A stretch of DNA of 64,000 nt from Chitinophaga horti (GTDB lineage Bacteria; Bacteroidota; Bacteroidia; Chitinophagales; Chitinophagaceae). The stretch spans positions 4,154,001 to 4,218,000 of the forward strand of contig NZ_CP107006.1 of NCBI RefSeq assembly GCF_022867795.2, read 5' to 3'. The translations under genes were made by a program, and so were the position numbers. The notes under the pieces were generated by a model. That model was not told where the DNA came from. It did not search any database and worked only from the letters and a program-made list of their open reading frames with translations. Shown here piece after piece: positions 9,171 through 18,452 of the stretch; positions within the stretch are counted from its first letter, which is position 1; each line of letters begins with the position of its first letter.

Positions 9171-12100
9171 ATGTTTCATTTTTGGCTGCGGCTTACTTTA
9201 GGATGGTTGCTTTTGGCATCGGGCGCAAACGCGCAGCAATATTACTTTCGTCACTACCAGGTAGAGGCAGGCCTGTCTAACAATACGGTTTTCAGCAGCG
9301 TGCAGGACCAGCAAGGGTTTATGTGGTTTGGCACCAAGGAAGGACTGAACCGCTTTGATGGCTACCGCTTTAAACTGTATAGGCTGGATGATAAGAACGA
9401 GCAGCAACTCGACCAGATCTATAACTTATATAAGGACAGCCGGGGCACATTATGGATCGGTTCGCAAAAGGGTTTATATTATTTTGATGCAGTGAATGAA
9501 AAGCCGGTCAACTTTTCTGACACGCTGCGCGAAGTATGGAGCATTACCGAAGATGCCGCCGGGCAACTCTGGTTCATTGCACAAAACGCGGTGTGCCGTT
9601 ATAATCCTGTCCGCAACAAAGTGACACGGTTCCCACATCCTACGGGCCGCATTCTCACCTCCGTTTGTATTACGGAAGATGGCACTACCTGGGCTTCTAC
9701 GCACAGGGGCTTTCTGCAAAAGCTGGATACAGCCACCGGTGTCTATACCGGTTATAACTTATTCCCCGACCTGCCGGCAGGCAGCGGTTGCTACATTCAC
9801 CGCGTGATGGCAGCAGGCAATCGTGTAATGGCCTGCACCTCCTGCCGGGGCGTTATCCAGTTTAATGCAAACGATTTCACAATTAAGAACCTGTTGACTT
9901 ACAATGCCGATCTCACGAATGTATATGTGCATGATATCCTGCAGAACGGCCCCAACGAATTTTGGGTCGCCAGTGAATCGGGGGTGTTTATTTTAGATAG
10001 CGAAACCGGGCAAAGCATCAACCTGCATAAAAAATTTCTCGACCCCTATTCTATTTCAGATAATGCGGTGTACACCATTTCCCGGGATCGCGAAGGCGGC
10101 ATTTGGGTGGGCACGTACTTCGGCGGCGTGAATTATTACGCATTTCCCTACACCCCTTTCCGTAAATACTACCCCGACTATTCCCCTAATGCGATCAGTG
10201 GCAGCGCCGTGCGCGAAATCCGGGAGGATAGTGATGGCATGCTGTGGATCGGCACCGAAGATGCCGGCCTCAATCGCCTCGACCCGAAAACGGGTGCGGT
10301 AACGAATTTTTCGCCGCTAAAAACGCCGAACAGTATAACCTACAGCAATATTCATGGTGTATTGGTAAACGGCGACGAAGTATGGGCAGGCACCCACGAA
10401 CACGGCCTCGACATCATCCACCGGAAAACAGGAAAATTAATTCGGAACTATCGTATCGGCAGCGGCCCCAAGGACCTGAAGCACAACTTCATCGTTTCCC
10501 TGCTTAAAACGCGCAACGGCACTATTTACGTGGGTACCGGCGCAGGGTTACTCCGGTACGATGCGGCCTTCAAGGGTTTTGATCCTACCACTGCCCCTAC
10601 CTTCGCGACCATCAGCAGCCTGGTGGAAGATCATGCAGGCGTTATTTGGGGCACTACTCACATGGATGGCGTTTTTTCCTACAACCCGGCCACCGGCGAA
10701 ACCCATAAATTCGAGCACGATCCTGACAACCCGCAGAGCATATCCGCCAGCACCATCAACGCTGTTTGCGAAGACGCCGCGCACAACCTCTGGTTCGCTA
10801 CAGAAGGTGGCGGCCTTTGTAAAATGGATACGCAGCGTAAAACATTCACCCGCATCAAAATGAAAGATGGGTTGCCCAGCAATTTCATTTTTAAGATCGT
10901 AGAATCGCGCGACGGGCAGTTATGGGTAAGTACCTCCAAAGGTTTGGTACAGCTGGACACTGCAGGTAAAGTACTGGCCGTGTATACGAAAGCCAACGGT
11001 CTGCTCAACGACCAGTTCAACTACAACTCTGGTTACCGCGACAGCACCGGACGCATGTACTTTGGTAGTATTAAAGGGATGATCAGCTTTAACCCGGAGG
11101 AATTTATCAGCAACACCTATCAGCCCCCGGTATACATTACCGGCTTCCAGGTGAATAATCGCGAATTGTCCATCAGCCAGGATAGCAGCGCACTTAAAAA
11201 GTCGATCCTGTTTGCGAACGAACTCACGCTCGATCACGACGCTTCCAGCTTCAGCATCGATTTTGCTGCCCTCAGTTTTAATGCGCCGGAAATTACCGCC
11301 TACAAATACATGATGGACGGCCTCGATCGGGAGTGGACCACCCTGCCTACGAATCGTAAAGTCTATTTCACGAACCTGTCTCCCGGCACGTACACCTTCA
11401 GGCTAAAAGCCTCCACCAATGGAAAATGGGGCAAAGCAGAAAAAACATTGACTATCCACATCCTGCCGCCGTTCTGGGCTACGACCTGGGCTTACCTGCT
11501 TTATTTTGTAGTAGGGGCTGCTATCTGTTATTATGTCACCATGTTTTTCTATCGCCGCGCGCAGGTCAGGAAAGAAAAAGAATTATATGAAGCGAAGATC
11601 CAGTTCTTCACCAATGTGACGCACGAAATACGTACGCCGCTGACGCTCATTAAAGGCCCGGTAGAAAACCTGCTGGAAAAGGCTGCAGAGGTGCCCGACA
11701 TTAAACCGGACGTGGTAACGCTGGAACGTAATACGAACCGCCTCATCGCACTGATCACCCAGATACTGGACTTCCGGCAAACAGAAACACGCGGCTTTAG
11801 TTTAACGTTTTCGGAAGTGCGCATCGACCGGCTGCTGGAGGAGGAGTTTGAAAGCTTTATGCATCCTGCCACCAAAAAGAAATTACGCTACGAACTGGTA
11901 ATGCCTCCAATGGCCATCAATGCGAGGGCAGACGAGGAGGCGATGCGTAAAATACTGAGCAACCTGATCAGCAATGCAGTGAAGTACGCTGCGCATACCG
12001 CTACTGTAATATTACATCCGCTATCGCCGGAAGATGTTACCTTTACGATAGAAGTCCGTAACGACGGGCATCTGATCGCTGCCGACATGAAAGACAAGAT

Positions 12101-12311
12101 TTTTGAGCCCTTTTACCGCATGAAGGAAACCAGCAGGCAAACAGGCTCAGGCATTGGACTATCAATCGCTAAGTCGCTGGCCGAATTGCACCAGGGTCAA
12201 CTATACCTGGGTGCGCAGGTGGATGGAATGAACGTTTTTATACTTAATTTGCCATTGCAGGCCGAATTGAAACAGCCGATAGCTAAAACTGGTAAAACCG
12301 CGAACAAATAG
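9171..12311 (+). CDS. Two-component-propeller sensor histidine kinase (kinase half of a split HTCS)
   Basis: 1046 residues: signal peptide (to ANAQ, ~22); a periplasmic two-bladed Reg_prop propeller region with many WxGT/LWIGT motifs (e.g. GFMWFGTKEGLNRFDGYRF, LWIGSQKGLYYFD) to ~690; a Y_Y_Y domain (~690-765, LSPGTYTFRLKA); one membrane helix (~768-790); a HisKA box (FFTNVTHEIRTPLTLIKGP, His ~817); and a HATPase with N box LSNLISNAVKYA and G boxes (SGIGLSIAKSLAE). Ordinary hybrid two-component systems continue into REC and AraC domains. This protein stops, and those domains are the next gene, 6 bp on. It probably senses a periplasmic oligosaccharide and signals to that regulator. Confidence 0.95.
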   Translation: MFHFWLRLTLGWLLLASGANAQQYYFRHYQVEAGLSNNTVFSSVQDQQGFMWFGTKEGLNRFDGYRFKLYRLDDKNEQQLDQIYNLYKDSRGTLWIGSQKGLYYFDAVNEKPVNFSDTLREVWSITEDAAGQLWFIAQNAVCRYNPVRNKVTRFPHPTGRILTSVCITEDGTTWASTHRGFLQKLDTATGVYTGYNLFPDLPAGSGCYIHRVMAAGNRVMACTSCRGVIQFNANDFTIKNLLTYNADLTNVYVHDILQNGPNEFWVASESGVFILDSETGQSINLHKKFLDPYSISDNAVYTISRDREGGIWVGTYFGGVNYYAFPYTPFRKYYPDYSPNAISGSAVREIREDSDGMLWIGTEDAGLNRLDPKTGAVTNFSPLKTPNSITYSNIHGVLVNGDEVWAGTHEHGLDIIHRKTGKLIRNYRIGSGPKDLKHNFIVSLLKTRNGTIYVGTGAGLLRYDAAFKGFDPTTAPTFATISSLVEDHAGVIWGTTHMDGVFSYNPATGETHKFEHDPDNPQSISASTINAVCEDAAHNLWFATEGGGLCKMDTQRKTFTRIKMKDGLPSNFIFKIVESRDGQLWVSTSKGLVQLDTAGKVLAVYTKANGLLNDQFNYNSGYRDSTGRMYFGSIKGMISFNPEEFISNTYQPPVYITGFQVNNRELSISQDSSALKKSILFANELTLDHDASSFSIDFAALSFNAPEITAYKYMMDGLDREWTTLPTNRKVYFTNLSPGTYTFRLKASTNGKWGKAEKTLTIHILPPFWATTWAYLLYFVVGAAICYYVTMFFYRRAQVRKEKELYEAKIQFFTNVTHEIRTPLTLIKGPVENLLEKAAEVPDIKPDVVTLERNTNRLIALITQILDFRQTETRGFSLTFSEVRIDRLLEEEFESFMHPATKKKLRYELVMPPMAINARADEEAMRKILSNLISNAVKYAAHTATVILHPLSPEDVTFTIEVRNDGHLIAADMKDKIFEPFYRMKETSRQTGSGIGLSIAKSLAELHQGQLYLGAQVDGMNVFILNLPLQAELKQPIAKTGKTANK

Positions 12312-12317
12312 CACGTT

Positions 12318-13094
12318 ATGCTGCCGACCGTATTAATTGTTGATGATAACGATGAAATCCTGGAATTTCTTTCCCGGACGCTGGCGCCTAAGTACACGGT
12401 GCTGACGGCGGAAAGCGGCGAGGCGGCCATGGACATCCTGCATACGGAGGCCGTTCAACTGGTGATCAGCGACGTGATGATGCCCGACATGGATGGCTTC
12501 GAACTGTGCACACTGATCAAATCCAACTTCGAATATTCGCACATTCCCGTGATCTTACTCACGGCCAAGAATACACTCACTGCCAAGATACACGGCCTGG
12601 AACTCGGTGCTGACGCCTATATTGAAAAGCCCTTTTCCAAAGAGCACCTGCAGGCACAAATGGCGAGTTTACTGGCAAACCGTAATATGGTGCGCGAATA
12701 TTTTGCACAGTCGCCACTTGCACATATCAAGAGCATGGCACACTCTAAGGCCGATGAACGTTTCCTCGAAAGCCTCAACGAAACCATCTGCCGTAACCTG
12801 GAAGATGCCGAGCTGGATGTAGAGAAACTGGCCCGCGCCATGAACATGAGCCGTGTAACGCTGTACCGCAAAATCAAAGCAGTGTCGGACCTCTCCCCCA
12901 TTGAACTGATCAACATTACCCGCCTGAAAAAGGCTGCAGAACTGCTCGCAGAGGGCGAATACCGCATTAACGAAATCTCCGACATGCTGGGTTTCAGCTC
13001 ACAAAGCAACTTCTCCCGCAACTTCGCCAAACAGTTCAACATGACGCCCTCCGAGTACATTCATTTAAAAGGGCAGGAGCATAAAAAAATTTAG
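12318..13094 (+). CDS. REC-AraC response regulator (regulator half of a split HTCS)
   Basis: 258 residues. The receiver domain (residues 4-120) has acidic DDN at 9-11, the phospho-acceptor Asp52 in ISDVMMPDMDG, a conserved Thr in LLTAKN and Lys in IEKPFS. A ~40-residue linker leads to an AraC-type double-HTH domain (~155-255; LARAMNMSRVTLYRKIKA, RINEISDMLGFSSQSNFSRN). This is exactly the C-terminal half of a classical HTCS, and it follows the kinase by 6 bp. It should be phosphorylated by that kinase and activate the divergent susC operon (inference from family behaviour). Confidence 0.95.
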   Translation: MLPTVLIVDDNDEILEFLSRTLAPKYTVLTAESGEAAMDILHTEAVQLVISDVMMPDMDGFELCTLIKSNFEYSHIPVILLTAKNTLTAKIHGLELGADAYIEKPFSKEHLQAQMASLLANRNMVREYFAQSPLAHIKSMAHSKADERFLESLNETICRNLEDAELDVEKLARAMNMSRVTLYRKIKAVSDLSPIELINITRLKKAAELLAEGEYRINEISDMLGFSSQSNFSRNFAKQFNMTPSEYIHLKGQEHKKI

Positions 13095-13100
13095 CCCTCC

Positions 13101-13116
13101 ATGTAAACGTTTACAT
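13101..13116. promoter_or_regulatory. Second LacI-type operator, upstream of the SNF2 helicase
   Basis: ATGTAAACGTTTACAT is a perfect 16-bp palindrome sharing the 14-bp core TGTAAACGTTTACA with the site at 9058-9071. It starts 7 bp after the AraC regulator's stop and ends 28 bp before the helicase ATG at 13145. A TATTTTTAC motif close before the ATG resembles a -7 box, so a bound LacI protein would cover the -33 region. Regulation of the helicase by this regulator is inferred. Confidence 0.72.
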
Positions 13117-13144
13117 TGAATAGGTATCCTTATTTTTACGGCTT

Positions 13145-16100
13145 ATGCGTAAAGAGGCTTTTTACCGAATGCAATACATGCTTTTGGATGGCGATGCCCG
13201 ACTGGTGACTGACATCCTGAGCCTGTACCTGTACCCGCTGGAGAAATACCGGGTAACAGATGCAGTGAACCGGTTTAAGAAGATGGAACCGACCAAAGTG
13301 GCGGGTATACTCGAGCAATTACAACGCGCCCAGCTCGCCGCGCCTAATACGGCAGGCAACTTCGCCCTTGTGCCCGAGCTGGCCTTCCTGTTGTTCCCGC
13401 AAAACATTCAACGTGAAGAATACCAACGTTTGCTGCACGACGATCGCGGTAAACGCCCTTCCTTTTATAATACGAGCTTTAAACTGGCCGAATTACAGGA
13501 AACGCTGATGGCGTATTGCCTGGGTGATCTTTCCCTGATGTCGCTGCCGGTACGCAAAATTGAGCTGGACCTGGAAGATTTTCTTCCCTGGCTGCCTTAC
13601 CTGCTGTACTACCCGGCTTACAAACAGCTGTTACAATTATTTTCAGAAGATAGTTTCCGGCGGATACAATCCCGCGCCATCTGGACTAACCTGTTAGAAA
13701 TGGCCCCGCTGGCCGACCTGGAGGTATTCGACCGCGACACCAACGGCACTTCCTGCGAGCCGGCACTGTTACAGGGGCGCTTTCCCGAAACGGGCAGTGA
13801 TTTTGAAATGGCCGTGACTCATCTGTACCGCAAACAGCCCGAACAGGCTTTCGCGGCGTTCGAACGTGGCATCAAACTGCAAAGGAAAACGGATAAAAAG
13901 AACATGTTGCCCGCCTCGCCGGCCATGGCCTTCTACTACGCCTACACGATCAGCCTGTTGCCACTCGCACAAACCAATATGCTGGTCGCGAAACTGATCG
14001 CCTTTTATGAAAAAAAACTCGCGCCGGCCAATATTCCCGCCATCTGCCTGCTCCACTATCACAGTGGCAAAAGAGAGCGTGCGGAAGATTTGCTGCGCAT
14101 ATTAATAGAAGCGCATGCTTTACCCGGCGGTAAAGACCTGCCAACGCTGCTGGCGCTGTTATGTCTGCGAGGATTTCATGCAAACAGCAAACTACTCGTA
14201 CACCACGCCCATCTCTCCGAAAAGCTGTTAACGAAAGCCCTCGAGAACGGCTACCTGTTGCCTGCCTACGAATACCAGTTCCTGCTGGAAGATGACCGGT
14301 CGCAGGATATTTATGAAGTACTGAAAAGCAGGATCAGCGAGCCGCCTGCTTTTGCACAGATGCAGAAAATACCCGAATGGGAACGGCTGCTCGACTTACT
14401 ACTTGCTCCCGAACGCCCGAACGCTAAAAAGGATAAGGCGACTGGAACCAACCGGCTCGTTTATCTCGTAGACTTCGACCGACTGAAGGTACAGCCTATG
14501 CTGCAAACGATGCAGGCAAGCGGTTGGAGCGCAGGCCGCATGGTAGCGCTAAAAAAGCTGAAAGAAGGCGCCGTACCTGCCATGCTGCCGCACGACCAGC
14601 GCATCGCACAAACCATTCTGAAAGAAACACACTTCAATTATTACGGTGGCGAGCAATATGTTTTCGACGATAACATCTGGACGGAACTTGCCGGGCACCC
14701 ATACCTCTTCCTGATGCACGAGCCGACTATGCCGGCCGAAATCGAAAAGGGAGAGGTAGAGCTGGCGATATCCACCACCAACCGCGGGTACATCTTTAGC
14801 GCTAACATCACCGAAGCCAATGGCGACTTTGTTGTGCTGAAGGAATCCGAAACGAAGATGAAGATCATCCGGTTGAACCAGCAGCAGCGGTTTGTACTGA
14901 ACACACTGAAACAGTTGGGCACTGTACCCGCGGAAGGAAAAGAGAAATTGCTGGAAGCGATCAAAAAAATGGGCTCGCATATTACGATCCATTCCGACCT
15001 TGATGAAAGTGCTATCAGCATCCGCCGCCTCAACAGCGACAGCCGCATCCGCATTCAGCTGCAACCGGTCGGCGACGCGCTGAAGGCCTCATTCTTCGTG
15101 AAGCCGCTGGGCGACAGTCCGCCGTATTGCCGTCCGGGTACGGGGGCGCGGAATATTATAGGCATTGTGAATGGCGAACGTTGCCAGGCCTCCCGCGACG
15201 TGGAGCAGGAAAAGGCGAATATGCAATTGCTGATGCAGCAGATACAACAGCACCTGGTGCAGGAAGTGCAGGAAGACGATGTGATCGTTTTCGAAGATCC
15301 TGCCGACTGCCTGCAACTGCTGGAAATCATACAATCGCTGCCTGACATCACCGTGGTGGAGTGGCCGGAAGGCACACGCTTCCAGCTACGCGGCAAAGCG
15401 GGATTGTCCGACCTGCGACTGATGGTCAAGGAAAAAGGCCACTGGTTCGCGATGCAGGGCGAGCTGCAGATTGACGAACGCACCGTTATCAACCTGAAAC
15501 AAGTTTTAGATATACTGCCCAAACGCAGCAGCCGGTTCATTGAACTGGATAATGGTCACTTCCTTGCTCTGAGCGCAGACCTACGCGCCCGGTTAAACGA
15601 AGTATTGAACATCGGGGTGGCAGAAGCACAGGAAATTAAAATACCTTATTTCGCCGCGCATTTGCTGGACGAACTCCTGTCGCAGGCGGGCAGCGTACGA
15701 ACGGATACGCCGTGGAAACAATTCAAAAAGAAGAAATCGGATGCCGCATTGGTGAAACCGGCCGTTCCTGCGGGCTTACGTCAGGTCCTGCGACCTTACC
15801 AGGAAGACGGCTTCCACTGGATGGCCCAACTGGCTGCCTGGGGTGCCGGCGCCTGCCTGGCCGACGATATGGGCTTAGGAAAAACCATACAGGCGATTTC
15901 GATACTGTTGCATCGTGCGGCAGACGGTGCGGCGCTGGTCATTAGCCCTGCTTCGGTACTGCCGAACTGGGCAAACGAACTGGCTCGTTTTGCGCCGGAA
16001 CTCAACGTAATACAGCTGCAGCCGGGCAGCCGAGAAAAGCAATTACAACAGGCTGCCGCGTTTGATATCGTAATTACGACTTACGGCATCTTACAATCGG

Positions 16101-17161
16101 AAGCGGAGGCGTTTGAAAACATCACCTGGAACACTATTGTGCTGGACGAGGCGCATACCATTAAAAACTACCAGACGCGCACGTCGCGGGCGGCGATGAA
16201 GCTGACGGGCAACTTCCGGCTGGCATTAACGGGTACGCCTATACAAAATCACCTGGGCGAGATATGGAACTTGTTTACGTTCCTGAACCCCGGCTTGCTG
16301 GGCGATCTGCCATCCTTCCGTAAGCAGTTCGTAACGCCATCTGCCAATAACCCGGAAAGTATGGCCAAGAAGCACCTGAAAAAACTCATTGCACCTTTTA
16401 TGCTGCGGCGTTTAAAATCAGATGTATTGGAGGAATTGCCACCTAAAACGGAGATCGTGAAACTCGTAACGCTTTCCGTAGCGGAGGCAGCGTTTTACGA
16501 AGCTATCCGCCGCCAGGCTTTGCAACATATGCAGGAGCGAGACTTGCTCAGCGCCGGGCAGCAGCATATTAAAGCCTTACAGGAGATTACCCGGCTGCGC
16601 ATGGCCGCCTGTAACCCACAGCTCATCGAGGCCGAAACAGACATTGAATCGTCTAAAATGGCCGCGCTGAAAGAGATCGTAGAAGAACTAACGGCCAATA
16701 ATCACCGCGCACTGGTGTTCAGTCAATTTGTAAAACACTTGTCGCTGGTAGCAAAAGCACTGCATAGCTGGGGCATTCCTTTCCTTTACCTGGATGGCTC
16801 CACGCCTATTCCTGCGCGCGAAAAGCTTGTGAAATCGTTTCAGGCAGGCGAAGCGCCACTGTTCCTGATCAGTTTGAAAGCAGGTGGATTGGGGTTAAAT
16901 CTGACAGCGGCCGATTACGTTATCCATCTCGATCCCTGGTGGAACCCGGCGGTGGAAGAACAGGCGTCCGACCGTGCGCATCGTATGGGACAAACCCGGC
17001 CAGTAACCATTTACAGGCTGGTCGCGCAACATACGATCGAGGAAAAAATTATTGAATTGCATCACAACAAGCGAGACCTGGCCGACCAATTATTGGAAGG
17101 GACCGACCAGAGTGTGCACCTGAGCGTGCAGGACCTGGTGGCGCTGATTTCAACCAGTTAG
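13145..17161 (+). CDS. SNF2-family DEAD/DEAH-box helicase with a large N-terminal region
   Basis: 1338 residues; an ATP-dependent DNA translocase of the SNF2/RapA-like superfamily 2. Residues ~875-1338 hold the motor: Q-like LRPYQEDGFHWM, Walker A LADDMGLGKTIQ (~903-914), Walker B DEAH (~999), motif III LALTGTPIQNHL, and in RecA2 LVFSQF, GLGLNLTAADYVI and the arginine finger region SDRAHRMGQ. The first ~870 residues have no motif I recognise; they look alpha-helical (~170-430) and then mixed alpha/beta. Related Bacteroidota helicases have N-terminal zinc-binding SWIM or SNF2-associated domains, but no CxC...CxH pattern is seen here. It converges with the REC-kinase gene, with only 4 bp between stops. 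Confidence 0.93.
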   Translation: MRKEAFYRMQYMLLDGDARLVTDILSLYLYPLEKYRVTDAVNRFKKMEPTKVAGILEQLQRAQLAAPNTAGNFALVPELAFLLFPQNIQREEYQRLLHDDRGKRPSFYNTSFKLAELQETLMAYCLGDLSLMSLPVRKIELDLEDFLPWLPYLLYYPAYKQLLQLFSEDSFRRIQSRAIWTNLLEMAPLADLEVFDRDTNGTSCEPALLQGRFPETGSDFEMAVTHLYRKQPEQAFAAFERGIKLQRKTDKKNMLPASPAMAFYYAYTISLLPLAQTNMLVAKLIAFYEKKLAPANIPAICLLHYHSGKRERAEDLLRILIEAHALPGGKDLPTLLALLCLRGFHANSKLLVHHAHLSEKLLTKALENGYLLPAYEYQFLLEDDRSQDIYEVLKSRISEPPAFAQMQKIPEWERLLDLLLAPERPNAKKDKATGTNRLVYLVDFDRLKVQPMLQTMQASGWSAGRMVALKKLKEGAVPAMLPHDQRIAQTILKETHFNYYGGEQYVFDDNIWTELAGHPYLFLMHEPTMPAEIEKGEVELAISTTNRGYIFSANITEANGDFVVLKESETKMKIIRLNQQQRFVLNTLKQLGTVPAEGKEKLLEAIKKMGSHITIHSDLDESAISIRRLNSDSRIRIQLQPVGDALKASFFVKPLGDSPPYCRPGTGARNIIGIVNGERCQASRDVEQEKANMQLLMQQIQQHLVQEVQEDDVIVFEDPADCLQLLEIIQSLPDITVVEWPEGTRFQLRGKAGLSDLRLMVKEKGHWFAMQGELQIDERTVINLKQVLDILPKRSSRFIELDNGHFLALSADLRARLNEVLNIGVAEAQEIKIPYFAAHLLDELLSQAGSVRTDTPWKQFKKKKSDAALVKPAVPAGLRQVLRPYQEDGFHWMAQLAAWGAGACLADDMGLGKTIQAISILLHRAADGAALVISPASVLPNWANELARFAPELNVIQLQPGSREKQLQQAAAFDIVITTYGILQSEAEAFENITWNTIVLDEAHTIKNYQTRTSRAAMKLTGNFRLALTGTPIQNHLGEIWNLFTFLNPGLLGDLPSFRKQFVTPSANNPESMAKKHLKKLIAPFMLRRLKSDVLEELPPKTEIVKLVTLSVAEAAFYEAIRRQALQHMQERDLLSAGQQHIKALQEITRLRMAACNPQLIEAETDIESSKMAALKEIVEELTANNHRALVFSQFVKHLSLVAKALHSWGIPFLYLDGSTPIPAREKLVKSFQAGEAPLFLISLKAGGLGLNLTAADYVIHLDPWWNPAVEEQASDRAHRMGQTRPVTIYRLVAQHTIEEKIIELHHNKRDLADQLLEGTDQSVHLSVQDLVALISTS

Positions 17162-17165
17162 GCGG

Positions 17166-18419
17166 TTACAACGCCGCCAGGTCCAGGCGCACCCGCTGTT
17201 CCTGCATTTCGGGCATGGCGATAATGAACGTAGCACCCTGGTTAATTTCGCTGGCAGCTGAAATTTGTCCCTGGTGCTGTTCCATGATCTTTTTACAGAT
17301 AGATAGCCCGATGCCGGAACCTTCTATTTCGTGGTAGCTGTGTAGCCTTTTAAACACCACGAATATATCCGTCAGGTATTGCTGATCAATACCAATACCG
17401 TTATCCTTTACATAGATGTGATACCGCTGTCCGCCGTTTTCCGCCGCTACCTTCTCCGCATAAATGTGTATGTTCGGCGCAACTTCTTTCTTGCGGAACT
17501 TTAACGCGTTCCCGATCAGGTTGTAAAACACCTGCTGCATCAAAGTAGGAATGGCCTGCAGGGAAGGCAGCCTGTCCACCGTAATTACCGCACTGCATTG
17601 CTGCACCTGCACATCCAGCTCACTAATGGCACTGCGCACCACCTCGTTCAGGTCCACCTGCTCAAAGTCGCCGCCCTGTACGGAATGGCGCGAGAAGCGT
17701 AACAGGTCGTTTACCAGTTGCTGCATCCGTGTAGCCGCGTTAGTTATTTTCTGTATATGGCGGTGAACCTCCTCCGGGTCGGCGCGCTTTTGTAAGATCA
17801 TGTCACTGAAAACGCGAATCTTACGCAGCGGCTCCTGCAAATCGTGGGAGGCGACGAATGCAAAGCGGTCCAGTTCTTCGTTTACCGCTTTCAGGTATAC
17901 GTTGTTCTGCGTCAACTGCATGTTCAGCTCACGCACTTTTCGTTCGGAAGCCTCGCGCTCTTCAATTTCGCGCTGGAGGGTGGCGTTAATGTTCAGCAGG
18001 TTTTTTTCCTGTTCAACGAGCGACTGCGTTTTGCGGTACAACTCTACGAACAAGCCCACTTTCACTCTTAATAACTCCGGGTTGATGGGTTTGTAGATAA
18101 AGTCTACCGCCCCTACCTTATATCCTTTAAAGATCGCCTCATCCTCATTATGAGCGGTAATAAAGATGATCGGAATGTTTTTGAGTTTGTCCCGCTCGTA
18201 AATGAGCTCAGCCGTTTCGAAACCGTTCATGTCCGGCATCAGTACGTCCATCAGGATAAGGGAAAAATCATACTCCTGTAAAAGCACTTTTAACGCGGCG
18301 CGGCCGGAGTTTGCTTTTACGATATTATAATTTTCCTTTTCCAGTATGGATTCGATAGACATTAAGTTGTCAGGTCTATCGTCTACCACGAGGATCTTTA
18401 TTGCGTCTTTTGCCTGCAA
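17166..18419 (-). CDS. Soluble REC-histidine kinase
   Basis: 417 residues with no signal peptide or membrane helix, so it is cytosolic. The receiver domain (7-125) carries Asp58 in LILMDVLMPDMNG and Lys in IYKPIN. A coiled coil follows (~125-180), then a phytochrome-like HisKA (RFAFVASHDLQEPLRKI, His192) and a HATPase (NLIGNALKF; DNGIGID; GSGIGLSICKKI). Its own kinase activity is probably switched by the state of its N-terminal receiver. It lies 33 bp after the giant HAMP kinase on the same strand, so the two are probably one transcript and one phosphorelay. The output partner is not evident; the single-domain regulator at 24696 is the nearest candidate. Confidence 0.93.
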   Translation of the reverse strand: MQAKDAIKILVVDDRPDNLMSIESILEKENYNIVKANSGRAALKVLLQEYDFSLILMDVLMPDMNGFETAELIYERDKLKNIPIIFITAHNEDEAIFKGYKVGAVDFIYKPINPELLRVKVGLFVELYRKTQSLVEQEKNLLNINATLQREIEEREASERKVRELNMQLTQNNVYLKAVNEELDRFAFVASHDLQEPLRKIRVFSDMILQKRADPEEVHRHIQKITNAATRMQQLVNDLLRFSRHSVQGGDFEQVDLNEVVRSAISELDVQVQQCSAVITVDRLPSLQAIPTLMQQVFYNLIGNALKFRKKEVAPNIHIYAEKVAAENGGQRYHIYVKDNGIGIDQQYLTDIFVVFKRLHSYHEIEGSGIGLSICKKIMEQHQGQISAASEINQGATFIIAMPEMQEQRVRLDLAAL

Positions 18420-18452
18420 AGTGATTTATCTTTTTCTATTGCTATTGATGAT

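Noticed and set aside
12300-12320. Frameshift explanation for the split HTCS
   Set aside because: Both genes have natural ends: the kinase continues ~15 residues past its ATPase domain to a TAG, and the regulator starts with an ATG right before its receiver domain. No single-base change fuses them smoothly, because a separate stop and a 6-bp gap intervene.
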